64,000 bases of DNA, taken from NCBI GenBank assembly GCA_049999805.1, contig JBNGIO010006164.1:77939-141938 (forward strand), read 5' to 3'. The translations under genes and the position numbers were made by a program. This document shows positions 42,451 to 53,557 of the stretch, one piece after another. How positions within the stretch are numbered: the stretch's first letter is position 1; every line of letters begins with the position of its first letter. This DNA is from Folioceros fuciformis. Its lineage: Eukaryota; Anthocerotophyta; Anthocerotopsida; Anthocerotales. Under the pieces are notes generated by a model. That model saw only the letters and a list, made by a program, of their open reading frames with translations, made no database searches and was not told where the DNA came from.

Positions 42451-42857
42451 CATCAGATTGAGACGAGATTGAGACGCAGCCCAGAAACAGAGGCGAAGAC
42501 ATACCCTGATCGCCCGCGGCTTCTGAAGACCAGGAACCCCCAAATTTGTTGCCAGTCACCTGCACACCATGGTTATCGTTCTTCCATTTCCTCCTCAAAT
42601 TCCTGAATACAGTTAGCTGGCTACCTGGAATCCTGTATCGACTGGGATGCGATCCAGAGCACACCGGCTGCTTGCTGAAGCGCTCGATGGTGCGATCCGG
42701 TTCGCCCACGATGCAGAATGCTCGACAGCCAGACATCTCACGGCAGGCAATAGCATGGAGGATCGGGCCAGCTGCAGCGGAACTTCTTTTGGATGGCATC
42801 CTTGAGTGTGGCGCTGGATATATGCATTCCTCTTTGCTGAGTTGCCCGGATGAATGA

Positions 42858-42879
42858 GCAGCAGCAGCAGCAGCAGCAG
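42858..42879 (+). repeat. GCA trinucleotide microsatellite
   Basis: About seven GCA units. It lies about 130 bp upstream of the start of the PPR gene at 42991. Confidence 0.9.
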
Positions 42880-42990
42880 AATTTGATCCTTCACTGGCGG
42901 TGCTTACTCTTATGCGCAACACAAGTGTGGGGCGGATGCTGGTGAGGCTTTATCCCGGTCAAAGGTGTGGCGTGGGGCAGTCTCTAGTGG

Positions 42991-45846
42991 TTGCAGAATC
43001 ACGCACATGAATCCGGACACGTCATGACGCTCCAGCTGCCAGTGCCCGTGCCCGTGCCCGTGCCCAATTGCGCCATTCCCGACTGGGGCATTTCGGTGAA
43101 CCAGCAACACCGATTCTGTGCTCCTGCAAGTCAGCATCCACCACGAAGGCCGGGTGCTTTCAGTGCTGAGGAGACTTCGGGCACTCAAGGATTCGGTGTT
43201 GCAGAGAAGGAGCGACTGGAGGTCCTGTGGCAACGCTTTTTTCTTGATCCTACACAGTGGTGGGACAACAGGGCAGATAAGAAGAGCTCCCGGCATCCCG
43301 ACTTCAGGCACAAGACCTCTAAGCAGGCCTTGTGGCTGGAAGACTGTTTCAAACCTGGGTGGGTGGATTTGGAGTTGGAGTTGGCCTCCTGGGTTCCTTC
43401 AGGCAGGGAAGACGGTCCACAAGATGAGAGGCTGCGGGTGCGGTGTGAGGAAGCGGAGCTAAGGGAGGCTGTCGAGGCGTTGGCCATTCTGGTGCAGGAA
43501 GGAGCTTATGTTGATACCTCTCTTTTGTATTGTCTTCTGAAGAGGTGCATAGCAGAAGAGGATCTAATCCTTGGCAGGCGAGTTCATGCTCTTGTTCTGA
43601 AGAGTGGATATGAGTCGAACGCATTCCTGGGTAATCACATCATGGGTATGTATGTTTGTCATGGGAAATTGGCGGAAGCTGTGCGAGTTTTGGACGACGT
43701 GACTGCACCAGACGCCTACATGTGGGCCACCATCATTTTAGGGCATGTTCGACATGGTCAGCCCGTTGATGCCATGCGTCTGTATCGACGGATGAGGTAC
43801 TTTGGGGTGGAGCCAGACAACCATGTGTTTGTGGCAGTTCTCAAGGCTTGCGCAGTGGCGGAGGATTTGGATTTTGGCAAAGAGGTCCATGCTGACATTT
43901 TCGCCAGCTTCGTTAGAGTCAACACAATCGTGGGCAACAGCCTTGTTAACATGTATGCAAAATGTGGAAGCTTAGATGATGCACGACTAGTGTTTGATGA
44001 GCTGCAAGCAAGAGACGTGGTTACATGGACTGCCATGATTGCAGGATATGCACAGCGGGGCATGGGTCAAGAAGCCCTGGACTTGTACGCAGATATGCAG
44101 CAGGAAGGCATAATACCAGTCAATCATGTGACGTATGTTTGTCTACTGAAAGCGTGCGCCAGCGTTCAAGCTCTGCACCAGGGGAAGCAGCTTCATGTTC
44201 ATATTCAGCAACGTGGACTGGAAACCAATGTGCCTGTGGCCAACTGCCTGGTGGATATGTACTCAAAATGTGGGAATATTGAAGACGCACGGAAAGTGTT
44301 TGACAGTTTGCCCACCCGAGATGAGGTGACATGGAGTGCAATGATATCAGGATACACGCAGCAAGGGCTCGGTGGAGAAGCTCTTGCTCTGTATTCGAGG
44401 ATGAAACAGGAATACATAACCCCAGCAGATCCCGTCACCTTTTTGTGCATTATGCAAGCATGTGCCAGTGTCGGAGCTCTGCATCCGGGAAAGGAGCTTC
44501 ATGTACAGATAGAGGAAAGGGGAATGGAATCTGATGAAATCCTTGGCAGCTGCCTGGTCGATATGTATGTCAAATGCGGGAGCTTGGAAAATGCTCGCAG
44601 AGTTTTCAATAGACTGCCCAGTAAGACTATGGTGACGTGGACTGCCATGGTCGCAGGTTGTGTGCAGCATGGTCTTGGTCGGGAAGCCCTTGGTGTTTAC
44701 TCGAGAATGCTAGAAGAGGGTGTTACACCAACTGATTCTGTTACCTTTGTTTGTCTACTGCAAGCATGTGCCAGTGTTGGAGCTCTGCAGCAGGGAAGGC
44801 AGCTTCACTCACAAATATTTGAAAGAGGGTTGGAAGGTGATGTGTTTACTGGCAGCTGCCTGGTGGACATGTATGCAAAATGTGGGAGCTTGGAAAGTGC
44901 TCGCCAAGTTTTTGATAGACTTCTTACAAAAAATGTGGTGACATGGAATGCTCTGCTCGCAGCCTACGCGGAGCACGGGGATGGTCAAGGTGCAATGAGC
45001 TGCGTCACAGATATGCGGCAGCAGGGTTTTGAGCCGAATGAGGCTACTTTTGTCTGTGTACTTGTGGCTTGCAGTCACGGGGGTTTGGTACACGAGGGCC
45101 GAGAGTATTTCAGGATGATGGTTGAGGACTACAACATCATGCCAACCGATGACCACTACAATTGTCTGGTGGATCTCCTAGGCCGGTCAGGCTGCCTCAA
45201 CGAGGCAGAAGACATGATGTACAAGGTACAGCTCAGAAATTACCTTGTGGGATGGACATCTTTGCTCAGTGCATGTAAAAGTCATAGTGATATTGAGCGG
45301 GGAAAGCGATGTTTTGACCGGCTTGTGAAACTGGAACCTGGGAATGCAGGAGCCTACGTTCTCATGGGTACCATTTATGCAAGTGCTGGCAGGTGGACGG
45401 ATGTCGATAGAATAGAGAACCTAAGAAAAGTGGCATCTGCTTGGAAGAAGCCTGCTAAAGTGTGCATTGAGGTGATGAACAAAGTTCACGAGTTCACCGT
45501 GGGTGAGGAAAGGACAGACATCTCGTCGACCCTGAAGACTGTGAGCATGAGGTTGAAGGAAGGGGGCCATAAACCACAAACCGATCTGGTGCTGAAGGCA
45601 GCGTCTGAGCAGGAGAAGGAAGATGCTTTGTGTGGACACGCAGAGAAACTGGCTTTGGCCTACGGTTTGCTGAACACACCAGACGGCACTACTTTGATTG
45701 TCACTAAGAATCTTCGAATGTGCAATGACTGCCACAGTAGCACCAAGCTTTTGTCTAGTCTCGAGAAGCGACAAATTATAGTTAGGGACGCCCACCGAGT
45801 ACATCATTTTCTTGACGGGTCTTGTTCTTGCAGAGACCTACATTAA
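42991..45846 (+). CDS. PPR protein, PLS class, DYW:KP C-terminus (ends DLH), N-terminal PDF-like module
   Basis: An intronless protein of up to 951 residues; the in-frame Met at 43024 is an equally good start. The N-terminus has a (VP)4 run encoded by GTGCCC repeats. The PDF-like block is 'LWQRFFLDPTQWWDNRADKK', PDFRHK, ALWL and PGWV. Five P-L-S units of about 101 residues follow; units 2-4 are very alike ('LLQACASVGALQQGRQLHSQI'), pointing to internal duplication. The box region is 'WKKPAKVCIEV' (KP), the deaminase ligands are in HAEKLALAYG and CNDCHSS, and the end is GSCSCRDLH. Specificity residues: A/N, N/D, T/N, N/D, S/D, S/T, T/D, S/N, N/N. It belongs to the same subgroup as the gene at 26.9 kb. 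Inferred organellar RNA editing factor, possibly U-to-C. Confidence 0.91.
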   Translation: MQNHAHESGHVMTLQLPVPVPVPVPNCAIPDWGISVNQQHRFCAPASQHPPRRPGAFSAEETSGTQGFGVAEKERLEVLWQRFFLDPTQWWDNRADKKSSRHPDFRHKTSKQALWLEDCFKPGWVDLELELASWVPSGREDGPQDERLRVRCEEAELREAVEALAILVQEGAYVDTSLLYCLLKRCIAEEDLILGRRVHALVLKSGYESNAFLGNHIMGMYVCHGKLAEAVRVLDDVTAPDAYMWATIILGHVRHGQPVDAMRLYRRMRYFGVEPDNHVFVAVLKACAVAEDLDFGKEVHADIFASFVRVNTIVGNSLVNMYAKCGSLDDARLVFDELQARDVVTWTAMIAGYAQRGMGQEALDLYADMQQEGIIPVNHVTYVCLLKACASVQALHQGKQLHVHIQQRGLETNVPVANCLVDMYSKCGNIEDARKVFDSLPTRDEVTWSAMISGYTQQGLGGEALALYSRMKQEYITPADPVTFLCIMQACASVGALHPGKELHVQIEERGMESDEILGSCLVDMYVKCGSLENARRVFNRLPSKTMVTWTAMVAGCVQHGLGREALGVYSRMLEEGVTPTDSVTFVCLLQACASVGALQQGRQLHSQIFERGLEGDVFTGSCLVDMYAKCGSLESARQVFDRLLTKNVVTWNALLAAYAEHGDGQGAMSCVTDMRQQGFEPNEATFVCVLVACSHGGLVHEGREYFRMMVEDYNIMPTDDHYNCLVDLLGRSGCLNEAEDMMYKVQLRNYLVGWTSLLSACKSHSDIERGKRCFDRLVKLEPGNAGAYVLMGTIYASAGRWTDVDRIENLRKVASAWKKPAKVCIEVMNKVHEFTVGEERTDISSTLKTVSMRLKEGGHKPQTDLVLKAASEQEKEDALCGHAEKLALAYGLLNTPDGTTLIVTKNLRMCNDCHSSTKLLSSLEKRQIIVRDAHRVHHFLDGSCSCRDLH

Positions 45847-46025
45847 CGTGGTGCTGAGATTTGTTGACAACACGAATGCAGATTGCGGCAAGCCAGATTG
45901 GAACAACCCTCAGATCACGAGTCCAGCAACACAATCGAAAAGCGTACAAGTGGTAGTTTATGGTGCCACGTCCAAAAGCGATGCACGGGGTTTCTGAATG
46001 AAAACTCATGATGTTCTTAGTTTCT

Positions 46026-47384
46026 TCACGTCAGGCGAATGAGCAACACCATGAACATGAACATCCCGCACATAATAAACACAGCTAAGCATGCTAAGCA
46101 ATTTGTACCAAAACTCTTGGAGTAGATTTCTCCTGCTTTCATATTTGCCTGCTTTGTTGCTTCAAGACTGTGCTCTACAGCTCGTTCTGTGGAATCCAGA
46201 ACCTAATGAGACGACGACACCTGGATTAGTGTGAAAGGCAGATGATTGTGACCAGCAGACTTCCAGAGATACCAACGAATGATCAACGTGGGAATCCCAG
46301 GAGCCACCTTTTCCGTATCACGCAGTGAATGGCCCATTATAAGACTGGTTTCCTTGATTTGCCGAGCCAGGAGGACCATCTCATCTGTTAAATCCTCCTG
46401 AAGTTGTCTGAAGATCAACACCGTTGCACAAGTCAGTCCTGGCCAGCTGGCTCAAGGAACGCATGAGACAAGCCTGGTACACGCAAAGGATGCAACACGC
46501 AGCTGAAGAATGACCTGTTTCTCTGCAAAATTTTGTGTGCTTCAGAGTCCAACTTCTTATCATCTTCAGCTGCATGAGAGCTCTCCTTTTTGCTGTCCTT
46601 GTCCTTGACGCTGTTGACAGAAGCCGTGAGACAAGCAGCAACACAATTGTCACATGCAGCCCCGCAGAATAACCTGATATGCTTAGTGGAAGGAAAGAAC
46701 GAAAGAAAGCCTAACACTTGCTCCTCACATGTTCCGTCTCCTCGGACCTGCCGGGTCACTCTGAGAGGGCACAGACGCAGCATCAGCAACAGGCTGTTGG
46801 ACGTCTGCACCAGCGGCCGTGACAGCAGCCGAGGATGCCAGATTCCGTTGCCTATCATCTTGCGGTCTCAAGCTCTCCCATATATCCAACTGCAAGCATA
46901 TCAGAAGCAGCTTTGCAATCAAGCATACCGAAACGTAGGGACTGCACCCCGCGCCTCTCCTCACCGCCAAACAGACAAAGCAAGACGTCTAACCGGAGGA
47001 TTCGCGTTGATCTTCTCGGCCAATGATAGAATGCGGTCCGAATACTCCTTCGTCTTAGCAGGGGTTATTCTGCAACAAAACACCCTTTCAAGGACTGCCA
47101 ATTCCTCCAATCGAAGGTTTAAACATCTCAGACTCGATCTTGCACACCTGGGCAGATTTTCCGCGTCCTCCCCTGTGAGAATCAGGAGCTGTTCCCTCGA
47201 AGTTGCTAAATACTGCAAAGACAGCCGTCCAGATAGTCAGCCAGAAATTAGAGGAGCAAGGTATGTTCAATGCCAATGGCTGGAAACATATCCTCCTCAC
47301 ATGCTTTAATTTCGCTTGATTCGTCTGCTCTGACAACGCTGCGAGCAGGCGACGCAACTTCACCTCCGCTTTGCTGAGCCCCAT
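46026..47384 (-). CDS. USE1: USE1-type SNARE (Golgi-to-ER transport)
   Basis: Seven exons join to 252 codons plus stop: 47384-47301, 47212-47148, 47069-46994, 46889-46729, 46610-46515, 46407-46308 and 46202-46026. The start [15 protein letters not shown] is the plant USE1 hallmark. The SNARE motif follows '[34 protein letters not shown]', continuing '[16 protein letters not shown]', and ends in one tail-anchor helix ('[21 protein letters not shown]') near the C-terminus. USE1 acts with SEC20 and syntaxin 18 type SNAREs in COPI vesicle fusion at the ER. The exon 3/4 junction is chosen by phase (donor GTTAGA), and the linker it joins is poorly conserved, so this boundary is the least certain. 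Confidence 0.9.
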
Positions 47385-47512
47385 TTCAACACAAAAGTGA
47401 TCCCCCTGGCTGCTTCCGCACGAATGGTCTCCGTGGCTATAACATCATAGGCGTTGTAACTCTGCTCCTCATCGGCCTGGGTACTCGGTATCGTTGTCAC
47501 AGGCTCCGACAT
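47360..47512 (-). promoter_or_regulatory. Upstream ORF overlapping the USE1 start codon
   Basis: An ATG at 47512-47510 opens a 50-codon frame (MSEPVTTIPSTQADEEQ...) that ends with TGA at 47362-47360, 22 bases beyond the first base of the USE1 ATG, in another frame. If transcribed as contiguous leader it would reduce initiation at the main start codon. Alternatively an unrecognised leader intron removes it. Confidence 0.45.
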
Positions 47513-47519
47513 TCTCCCC

Positions 47520-50500
47520 ACACAGTCCTAATGATTAAGTTGCGTTATTCGATTTTACATTTAGCGATCGTAAATCATCCCCGCGCCATGCCCTGCATAT
47601 ACTGTATGGACGTCCCCATGTACAGTTCCTCGATATAACCTAACCTATTTGTATTATCTCCAGTGGTAGGGTAGGGGAGACCCTTCCTTCTCCTTAGTGA
47701 GCGGAGCGACATATGTTTGCTAAGGTCCAAGTGAAGTCATTTTCCTTTAGGGATCTATCGCTCCTCATACATGTAAGCCTTGTCCACCACACTTCCTTTC
47801 TCCCTCTTTTGGTGCTTCAGAGCACTCCCTATCCTATCCTGCGACTTCCTTGGAGAGGGAGAGACATTTACATCAAAAGATATCATATCATAGTTGAAGT
47901 TTCATCAAACACTTTTGATAAAACAGAAGCTCGGTTTAAGGCTTAGGCTATGAGTCTTAAGGAGTCTTAATCTAACTTTTTTTAGCTTGGAATGAGCATA
48001 AAAAAGTGTTGTTCATCCCTTGATGGCATGCCCTTGCAAGAGTACTTTGGGAATTGAGTGTCTTATCTACTACTAAGGCATGAAATCCTAGCTAACTCAT
48101 TTGCTAATGAACTTTAAAATCCTTAGAGACGTTAAGGATTTCTCCAAAAGACATGCCTAGCAGAGAAAAACAATCTCAACCTTCTCACAAGTAGGGGCAA
48201 CTCTAGATAGTAGCGGCTCAAAGTTTAAATGTGTTTTCTGTCCCCCATATTTTTTACACAAAAATGTTGAGGCGCCAAGCAAGGCCCATGGAGCTTAGAG
48301 CAAGGGGGAATAAAAACATGACCATACTACATAGAGACGTCCTTCTACACTTTGTTTGTTGAGCATCCCTCCCTCCATGACCCATGGGGCGTGGAGGATT
48401 GATTGTGATGTGCTCACAAATAGAGTGTGCTTGGTGATCCACGTTTGCAATACAAAGACTCTCTTCTCTTTCCTGGATGAAACACCTGGATGGATGGATG
48501 CATGCATGGTTGAGTAAGAAGCTAAGCTTCCACTCTCTTCCTTGAACATGAATGAATATGTGTGCAAGAGGCCTAAGAATAGATGAGGCCATGAGAAAAG
48601 CCCCTCTATGCTTTCTTGCTTACTTACTTACTTATGCTTTCTTGCTTACTTACTTCACTCCCTCCCACTACATTTAGGACAGGCCCAAGGCTTGTCCTGA
48701 ATCTTTTATCTTTTAACTCTTGGACACATGTGCTCGCAGTCAGTAGTAGTCCGTAGCCTCCTTAATACACACGTCAATGCAAAACCAAGTGCTATGCATG
48801 TGTCTTACCTCAGCAAGCAATGCAACCACTTGCAATGCAGGGTCTTTAGGTGCATCATTGCAAGAAAACTCTTTAGGTGCATCATTGCAAGAAAACTCTT
48901 GTTCTGGAATGCCATAGTCAGCATCGTCCTCATCATCCACACCATACGCACGCAGGGTCATTATCCCTGCAAGCCTGTCTTCAGCCTAGAATGCCTTTGC
49001 AAAAACGTGACCAAGAATGTCTCTATCCGCAAATTTCATTTTTCTCACCTTGTGCAAATTCCACACTCGGAGTAAATCAAGGCTGGCCTGCAAATTGTGT
49101 ATATATGCCTTGTACAAGAAAACCCACTTTTCCTTGAAGGACCTTCAAAAGTGTTTAATTCTATAGAGATTAATCCTCCTTGCCCCGCCCTACAATAAGC
49201 ATAGTCGTTCAAGGCCCAATCTGCTCCCCAACTTCCTTATTGACTCCCTCCCTTGTACCCCCAACCCGACTACAAAGGCCCTCACGTAGTTGTGGACCGA
49301 GGGTCCTTTGATGAGGTTATTCTCATTCTCTCTTGGTTGTGCCCTCTTAAAATGTGCCTCTATCAAGTTGTGCTCCGTTGCATAGTCCGACCTCAACCAT
49401 TGCGGATGGCCGAATCTCTACAAAGCCCCAAGGTATGCATCATAGTTGGTTTGTGCTCACTTGTTGTCCACTAACACTGCCCATGTTATGGAGTGTGTTG
49501 CCCCATTGATCGTTGTATGCACCTTCATGTAGAACATATATATCTTGTCATATGTTGCACTCAAGCCATTCGTAGTTGTTAGGCAGGTGGGTTCAGTGAC
49601 AAGATTCACGCAATAGAGTCTAGGCACTTACAATCCATGTGCCACATGTACATTAGTGTCCAATTTGTGTACAACACCCATCAAATATGATTCCGTGCAT
49701 ACAAGGGCACTCCCTTTGGTTGCTTTGCCCGTAGGGTAGCTTTGCTTACCTGCTTACCTCCTAAGCACTATGTTCCCTGCATCTAGCAATGTTGCCTTCA
49801 CTACTTTGACACCAAAATTGTCATGTTGTGCCACTAAACATCGCACTCATGCATGATTCATTAGTTAACAATATTCACACCACATCACATTACATACACA
49901 TTAAATACTGCATGATGGTGTTGCAGCTCTACAAGAGTGAAGCGTTTGCTCCTTCAGTCACCACAAAATCTCCTCCACCTACATCCACACTTCTTAGAGT
50001 TATAACTTGGCTTCTCAAATCCTTGATCGGGTCACATGATCTTGCACACTAGGCACACACACACCTCAACAGGATTTCCAACAAGAGAATGCTTTATCAA
50101 GGGAAAGCCTATTCCTAAAAAGCAAGAGAAAACAAGCTTACAATTGAAGCGGACACCGCTCAGCTAGGCTTTTATGCTTGCTACTTGAGACCTATTGTAG
50201 CCACATCCACAACTAGATATACACACTGTTACATCGTTGTGTGTTTATCTAGTTGACTTTATATTATATTTTCTAATCATCTTCACTAAATAGTTATTAA
50301 TTATCACTCATATCATTCATTAGCATCATTAATTATAAACTAATTACTATTTGCATGCATCTAAGCGACAGCACACAATCATGCTTATCATGCTTTATAG
50401 CCCTTTAAGCTGGCTTGCGTAAGTATGCAAATTGTTGCACTCCATCGTCGTGTTAATGATGGCAAACAAGGTTGATCATATTTTGTGACGTGGGCACCCG

Positions 50501-52915
50501 TTTGTCCAACTAATGACGGTGCGTGTACAATATGGCTAGGGCTCTTGCTACCTCGTCATCCATTGACTAGAACTCACTCGCATGCTCCTAACCTAGGCAA
50601 GGTGCATTGATCTACGCACCGTCTTGGGCTCCTTGGTTGCTGCCTAGACTAGGATTGGAGGTAGCCGAGCTTTGGCGTGAATCACCTAGGTCAAGGGTTG
50701 CCTGCCCCAGGGATAGATCGGGGCCATGGGCCTCTTTTTGTTATCTCGGGGAATGGCAACGACCTTGAAAGGGCTACAAGCACAAGAGTAGAACCCAAAG
50801 GGAGGGAAGACTCAAAATGGAACACATAGGGTTAGAGTGGGAGATAGGAGGACACAGCAGGCTGCGGGTTTAAGGAGGGTGGTGGGCCCCAATGGATTAC
50901 AAATTTGGAGGCTACGGGCTTGGAGGAAGTAGTGACTGATGGATGAGGGCTATGTTGCGGAGGCAATGCCTGAAATCATTGCAACCATCGCTATAGGAAA
51001 GTGGGATTGGCGCAAGCCAAGAAAGCTGAGGAAGGCTATGCCGATGCAAATGCGCTCTTCAATAGGTGGAGGTATCTAGACATGCAATGGAGGCAACAAC
51101 TTTAGCGATGATTACAAAGACTAAGCTACAAATAGAAGAAGCTCTGCATGTTGTTGCAGGCACTGGAGGCAAGTGTGTCATTGGCGGCACCACTCATGAG
51201 TGGGTGGGTACCCTTTTCAAAGGCCTCCAACCCCTATTCAAATGAGAGATAGTAGGAAGGGGAGGCATGGCGTAGTGTGAAGATAGCTTCACTAAAGAGG
51301 TAGTAGCGCAATGCCTATGAGCTGTTGTGATCAATGGAATTGCTAGGCGACGATTGGTTGGAGAGACTGCTGATTGCGAGGCCATTGAGAGGGAAGTGAT
51401 GCGAGGGTTGTAGTCAATGGAGGGTGGCATGGAGAGCTTGCAAGAAGGCTTGTAGGTGGGGCTGGATTCCCTCAAGGCAAGCATGCAGTCTGGGCTGGGC
51501 AACTTTATGGAGAGGCTATGAGAACTCACAACAAAGATGGATAATGTGAAGCAGGTTGTGGAAATGATAGAGTAGGCTAGCCTGAGGGAGGGCTAGTATA
51601 GACTAGACTATGCTAGGGAGAGTGAGTGAGGACTGGGTAGGTGATGTTGAGGGAGAAAGCAACATTTTGGGACATTTGTGTTTGCTTCTGTTTTTGTTTT
51701 TGGTTTTTTTTGTGGTGAAACCTTACAACTCAAAAATTGTGGTGTGGTATTTACTTTGCCTTTGTGTAGGATGAATTGTCCCAAGAAGAAAGTAGCGAAG
51801 TAGAGGCCCTTGGTGGTTGCTAGAGGACTGTTTTTTGTTTTGTTTTGTGTTTCTTATGCATGTAGGATCAAGCATTCTAGGTTGAAACCCATGAACTCTA
51901 TAGAGGCCCCTTTTGAGAGCCATTCGGCACAACTTGGATGTTTTTCGGGAGAACGGCATGGTAGTGAGGCTTGGAGAAATGCCATGGGCACTAAGGGACT
52001 TGACCATTGGTCGAGGAGCCATGTTCCTACCCAAGGTGATGAATGCTTTAGGCATGCTTGAATCCCATACGTAGCTGAAGGGAGGTGCCAGCTGAGGCCC
52101 ATTCTTGTAGGTAGTTTGCTTTAGGTGTGCAGACTAAGGCACATTCTGGTAGGTGGCAAGAATGCAGCACTTTGGCCTAGTGGAATTTGCAGCAATTGGC
52201 TTAGAAGAAACTAAACTTTGCTTGGTTTCTTCAACAACTGTCTCTTAAGAAACCCACTTTGCTTGGTTTCTTGAGCAACGGGCTCATTCTAAACACAAAT
52301 TTGCTTGGTTTGTGCATCCTTGTCTTTGTATAAAGTGTATTGAGAGATGTTGCAGTGGTCGTGAGGTTTAGCCCAAACCCTATTTTCAAGGGCCACAATG
52401 CATGCTGTGAGGATGATCCCAAACCCTATTTAATGAAGGCCACAATGCAGGAGGGTTGTAGCTTTAGGAAGGGATTGAGCCTAGTGGCTTCATGGCCTTG
52501 TGTGATGAAGCAACCCTAAACAAACCCTAAAACATGAAGGCCCGGATGATGAATGCAGAATGACATGAAGGCAAGAGAAGTGTTTTTGGGAAAAATGTGA
52601 AAACATGTGCAATTTTGAGTGGAGTATGGTATGGCTAAAGAGTATGCTTGGGGGTGACTCCCATGGGCAAAAATACAAAGGCATCTTGGGGTATATACCC
52701 ATAGATACCCAAGTGAAAAGCGTTAAATAATCCAACCTCCCACCAATGTCCGGTTTGGTATGCCATTTAAATAGTCCAGCCTACCCCTATGTCCTGTTGG
52801 GTATGCCATTTAAACATACCCATTTAAATAGTCCAGCTTCCCGTGTGTTCGATTTGGTATGCCATTCCCCCATGTCCGGTTCGGTGTGCCATATGTGATT
52901 AATGCTTTTCAATTC
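47520..52915. other. Gene-poor, repeat-rich intergenic region
   Basis: I find no supported gene in about 5.4 kb. It holds short-period repeats such as CTTACTTACTTA near 48620-48650, AT-rich stretches (50.2-50.4 kb), and many short ORFs without family resemblance. Plus-strand frames at 51.1-51.6 kb have broken coiled-coil-like sequence ('SLQEGL', 'KASMQSGLGNFMERL') that may be gag-like debris of an old retroelement. Near 52690-52890 the phrase GG(T)ATGCCATTTAAA(T) recurs three or more times at ~55-65-bp intervals. Confidence 0.5.
48844..48897. repeat. Exact 27-bp tandem duplication
   Basis: CTTTAGGTGCATCATTGCAA plus seven more bases occurs at 48844-48870 and again at 48871-48897 without mismatch. 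Confidence 0.92.
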
Positions 52916-52917
52916 CT

Positions 52918-52931
52918 AGGGTTTAGGGTTT
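52918..52931 (+). promoter_or_regulatory. Telo-box element upstream of eL31
   Basis: AGGGTTTAGGGTTT, the inverse of the plant telo-box AAACCCTAA in tandem, lies about 110 bp before the eL31 start codon. Telo-boxes are characteristic of plant ribosomal-protein promoters, where they support growth-linked expression together with site II (TGGGCC/T) elements. Confidence 0.7.
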
Positions 52932-53036
52932 GGCTTGAAATCGGAAGAGGAAGACCCATTTGTTCTCTTCGAAGGCGGCTGGAGGTGGTAGCGCGGTTGG
53001 ACCCTTTGCCGCTGTCGTGTTTCAGCAGTTGGCGCC

Positions 53037-53557
53037 ATGGTGGAGAAAGGGAAGAAGCGACCTAACGAGGTTGTCACACGGGAGTACACTATCAATCTGC
53101 ACAAGCGGCTACATGGCTGGTAGGTGGTCTCTATGGCGAGAAAAACGTGCGTTGATGTGTGGGATGTGTGTGTGGAGCAGATGGTGAGTCACACCTCAGT
53201 TGCGCTGCTCTGCGCTGTATCGGACGTTGTGAGCCAGTTTAGGGTTTGGGCGTTGCTGACATCCCGTGGGTTTGCAGCACTTTCAAGAAGATGGCTCCCA
53301 AGGCCGTGAAGGAGATCAGGAAGTTCGCTCAGAAGGCCATGGGGACTACCGACGTGAGGCTGGATGTGAAACTGAACAAGCACATATGGAGCCGGGGTGT
53401 GAGGAACGTCCCTACTAGAGTCCGTGTGCGCATCGCCAGGAAGCGCAACGACGATGAGGATGCAAAGGAGGAGCTGTACTCGTATGTCACAGCTGCCGAG
53501 GTGCCGCAGACCGGGTTTTCCAACCTGGGAACCAAGGTCGTGGAGGAGGAGGATTAG
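53037..53557 (+). CDS. RPL31: 60S ribosomal protein eL31
   Basis: Two exons (53037-53119 and 53278-53557) join to 120 codons plus stop, the standard plant length. Exon 1 reads [19 protein letters not shown] and ends in 'HKRLHG'; exon 2 continues '[18 protein letters not shown]', '[18 protein letters not shown]' and '[19 protein letters not shown]'. The split codon at the junction gives Cys. eL31 lies at the polypeptide exit tunnel of the large subunit. Conservation is strong, and the upstream telo-box fits a ribosomal-protein promoter. Confidence 0.97.

Larger units (their letters stand above)
41621..42990. other. 3' flank of the EREX-like gene and spacer
   Basis: Probable 3' UTR up to about 41900, then non-coding sequence with an inverted repeat (listed separately) and a GCA microsatellite. 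A 175-codon minus-strand ORF (42922-42395) has no family resemblance and includes the microsatellite as poly-Ala; I do not call it. Confidence 0.45.

Noticed and set aside
42395-42922. Minus-strand ORF of 175 codons
   Set aside because: Poly-Ala from a microsatellite plus an inverted repeat; no recognisable domain or splice context.
49500-49700. Possible hAT-transposase remnant on the minus strand
   Set aside because: Broken frames vaguely recall the region around the conserved 'C..H' of hAT/DUF659 proteins, but the key residues are not clear enough to support a call.
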